A stretch of 10,874 bases of DNA, taken from contig SWBL01000701.1 in the NCBI GenBank assembly GCA_024195585.1, forward strand, positions 1 through 10,874, written 5' to 3'. Each line of letters opens with the position of its first letter. The stretch's first letter is position 1. Position numbers and translations under genes: made by a program. The stretch is from Aureobasidium sp. EXF-3400 (taxonomy: Eukaryota; Ascomycota; Dothideomycetes; Dothideales; Saccotheciaceae). The notes below the pieces were generated by a model that was not told where the DNA came from, searched no databases, and saw only the letters and a list, made by a program, of their open reading frames with translations. Shown in pieces: positions 8,651 through 10,874 of the stretch.

Positions 8651-8910
8651 AACAATCCGGTGCACTATCCATCCATCGTTCAGACATGCGACTCAGGTCG
8701 GGCAGCGGTGAAAATCTAGAAACTTGAGCAAGAACATACCTTGATTAGTCCATTCACTCTCCAGGGCTGATGCAGCCGCCAGTTGTGACTTGCAAATAAG
8801 TGGCAACGGCGTTCTGATGTTAGAACCTGCTGATCCTGATATCGATATGTAATCCAAAGGCGGTCACGCAAGGCGCCTAAAGTTTCGTACAAGCCGCGCG
8901 TGTGTGCGAT

Positions 8911-8928
8911 GCTTGCTTGCTTGCTTGC
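8911..8928 (+). repeat. (GCTT)4 microsatellite
   Basis: Four GCTT units followed by GC. It is a simple repeat in non-coding sequence, with no frame of interest across it. Confidence 0.85.
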
Positions 8929-10379
8929 TGGCTGGGAACCAAGGGTCAAGGGTACAGTCTAGCGACGTGATGCAGTCTGGCAAGCAGCCGTTTAATGCTG
9001 CTCAAGCCAGCTGGTAGATACTCAGACATGATGCGACGCCTTCGGGTTGATTATGGATAACGATCAAACGATATTTGACTCGTCACCGCTTAATAGGCTT
9101 TCTGTATTGCTTTGAAGCAGCATGCTTGGTAAGGCAGATGAGAACGAGGTGAAGGTGTGGTTCCGGGAGATGGATCCAGATTCCTCGCTTGGTTGGGAAA
9201 GGCAATGATTCGCACAACCAAGCCCTGGCGTGTGGTACAGCCAGCGAACGGCTTGGAGGAAAGTAGAATTGTAATGATAATCACTGTGCTGTGCCATCTG
9301 CACCATGCGTGACGAGACAAAGATAGTGTTCGCTTGCTTAAAGCACTGTGCACCAGGTAAGAAAGCGAATCGAGGCGGCCGCAACGAGCCACGGCTCACG
9401 GCAGTCACGGATGGACAAGCAAGAGCTGTAAATCCTCCTAACTACGGATGGGTGCCACATCCTCGGCTTTAGAGGACAAATTCCAGAACAGGATGGTGTT
9501 GCTGCTTACTCGAGACCATGTTTTCAAATTAGACATGGTGGGTCATGAGTAGAAGAAAGGGCGAAAGTCTAACGCCGGCGGCAATAGTCATTTAGGGGAG
9601 AAACGCCAGTGTCATCGGCATGATACCTATTAAAACTGACAAGGCACGAGGGTTCCAGAGACATGTGTGCATAATACAGTGGTCGGGCAAGTCGGATATC
9701 GTATCGCTTATTAGTTGCCCAGGCTGAGTGTGGGTCGATTGTATGCAAGACGGCGAAGCGCGGGGAGGTTTTGAGATACGGACTGGTCCCGATTAAATTA
9801 GCTCGCCAGTCGGCAGCAGCAGTTTGGAGTGTCGAGTATAATTTTGCTGGCTGTTGCGCAGCCTGGTGGTACCAAGACCGTGTGAGACGGACGGAGCCAG
9901 CCAAGCGTCGTCGTCGGTTTGCGTCGCCAGTCGCAGCTAACGCAACGATGGCTTGGGGACCGTGTTTTTTTCCTTGCAAGGTTTTTTCTTCTGTCAGAGG
10001 AGTTTTTGATTGCCATTTGCCGGCCCTTTTGTGGCTGCCAAGGTTGCCGTACGGACTGGCGAATGAAAGGCAGTGCAAGTGTGCCCTTGTCTTTGATCAT
10101 GATGAGCCAAAACAAATGCTCGAGCCGCACAAGCCGCGGAGGTCATGCACACCCGTGTTCGAGCAGATATACGCCGAATCCTGTACGGATCGGGAGGGCG
10201 AAGGATGGAAGGTCACTACTAATAAGTTGTTGCATACATGGTTTTATCCTTGAACTTAATTTTGGCGCGTGAGCGGCGGGACCTGGCACAGCCAATACTT
10301 GATCCGGATTATCGATGATGGGATGGATGGATGCGTTCGTTACGTTGCTTGGTCAGGCCGACATCCGTCGGCGCGCATG

Positions 10380-10416
10380 GCAGCAGCAGCGGGCAGGAGT
10401 TGCAGCAGCAGCAGCA
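10380..10416 (+). repeat. GCA trinucleotide repeats
   Basis: Three GCA units from 10380 and five more from 10402 to 10416 are separated by a short non-repeat stretch. On the + strand they could encode Ala, Gln or Ser runs depending on frame. Such runs are common in fungal transcription factors, but no frame here extends into a recognisable protein. Confidence 0.75.
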
Positions 10417-10874
10417 AGCGACAGCGACTCCGGCAAGGGTGTGTGATGATTGACGGTGGCATCGTATCACAATCTTGTCTCCTGCTCGTCTTTCGTGTTG
10501 GTCGGGCCGGACGGACTTAGGTATGATGGGTCATGGATATGGTAATCTCTCAGCACCCCAGGGGCTACAGTAGTTACGAGCTACGCAAGCTACGCGGCGC
10601 GTGTGTGCGCACACTTGACGAGACACGACGATGATACAGTAGTTAGGTATAGACGGCCTAATGCGGACTGCCCTGGGATCGGAGGGCACGCAGCCGGAGA
10701 GGCCAGCGACTCTGGCTTGATAAATTGCTGGCCAATAACACAGCATCGGGCGAGCTAGCAGTGCTTGGACCGCAATTGATGTCAACGTTTTGGCCTGACT
10801 GACCCTCTTTTTCCCTTTCGCATCTGCGCCTCTTTGCGGTCAAGGTCTTGGGTCCATGTCTGGAACCTACCGAC

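Larger units (their letters stand above)
8041..8760. other. Gene-free region with minus-strand splice-site cluster
   Basis: Three strong minus-strand splice donors lie here (GTATGT from 8739, GTAAGT from 8646, GTAAGT from 8282), and a 36-base interrupted palindrome is at 8582-8617. On the + strand, a short ORF at 8098-8124 (MRTTLVFG) follows a leader-like stretch. An ACGCGT box, a core of MBF and StuA-type sites, is at 8241-8246. I could not build a coherent spliced protein on either strand. Confidence 0.4.
8761..10874. other. Gene-free region to the right edge
   Basis: The longest frames (9569-10078 minus and 9771-10253 plus) overlap in antisense, would start at TTG and match no family I know. 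The stretch holds a GCTT microsatellite, GCA repeats, CCAAT pentamers at 10292-10296 and 10732-10736, a 12-base palindrome GTGTGCGCACAC at 10603-10614, and a hairpin-like GCCGAC-ATCC-GTCGGC at 10357-10372. It may be the promoter side of a gene beyond the right edge. Confidence 0.45.

Noticed and set aside
8283..8740. Spliced minus-strand protein joining the frames at 8949-8741 and 8514-8283
   Set aside because: The phases do not match: a phase-0 join at 8514 meets a TAA within ten codons. The splice signals may still be real for a non-coding RNA.
9569..10253. Long overlapping open frames on both strands (about 160-170 codons)
   Set aside because: They need TTG starts, overlap each other in antisense, and the peptides show no known domain or protein-like pattern.
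10566..10645. Direct repeat TACAGTAGTTA at 10566 and 10635
   Set aside because: Repeated 11-mers are expected many times by chance in 10.9 kb, and the flanks do not match.
10701..10733. Inverted repeat GGCCAGC...GCTGGCC with a 19-base loop
   Set aside because: Many 7-base inverted repeats with loops of this size are expected by chance in a window this long.
4314..10874. tRNA, 5S rRNA or U6-like genes
   Set aside because: I scanned TTCGA/TTCAA-type cores on both strands and found none with a matching T stem and A box.
4314..10874. RIP-degraded transposon
   Set aside because: The sequence lacks a marked AT bias or TpA excess by eye, and no terminal repeats or transposase or reverse transcriptase motifs are visible.

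Overview
This window reads as nuclear DNA of a filamentous ascomycete (Pezizomycotina; a Dothideomycete is my best guess, from the feel of the proteins only). The two clear genes carry short introns of 49 to 70 bases with GT..AG ends. The three introns of the first gene each have a CTGAC branch site 10 to 15 bases before the acceptor. Base composition looks balanced, with no sign of the strong TA bias left by repeat-induced point mutation.

Layout: positions 1-1436 are upstream sequence with no supportable gene. From 1437 a pyrimidine-rich leader runs into a four-exon gene (1519-3083, + strand) for a GPI-anchored GH76 protein of the DFG5/DCW1 family, which works in the fungal cell wall. A seven-codon upstream ORF ends exactly over its start codon. 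After a 282-base gap with a CACGTG/CCAAT composite site lies a two-exon gene (3366-4313, + strand) for mitochondrial ribosomal protein uL15m (MRPL10 of yeast). The two genes lie in tandem but have unrelated roles, one in the cell wall and one in mitochondrial translation. Nothing suggests a shared pathway.

Positions 4314-10874, 6.5 kb or 60% of the window, hold no gene that I can recognise on either strand. This stretch contains simple repeats (CT, GCTT and GCA units), three T10 tracts, several palindromes and a cluster of strong splice-donor sequences on the minus strand at 8277-8740. The best readings are a long regulatory region for a gene beyond the right edge, or unannotated non-coding transcripts. 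The sequence alone does not decide between them.

I did not find a clear new biological system. The observations most worth a check are the 36-base interrupted palindrome at 8582-8617, the minus-strand splice-site cluster around it, the ATGA uORF/start overlap on the GH76 gene, and the recurring GGTCGG/CCGACC palindromes.
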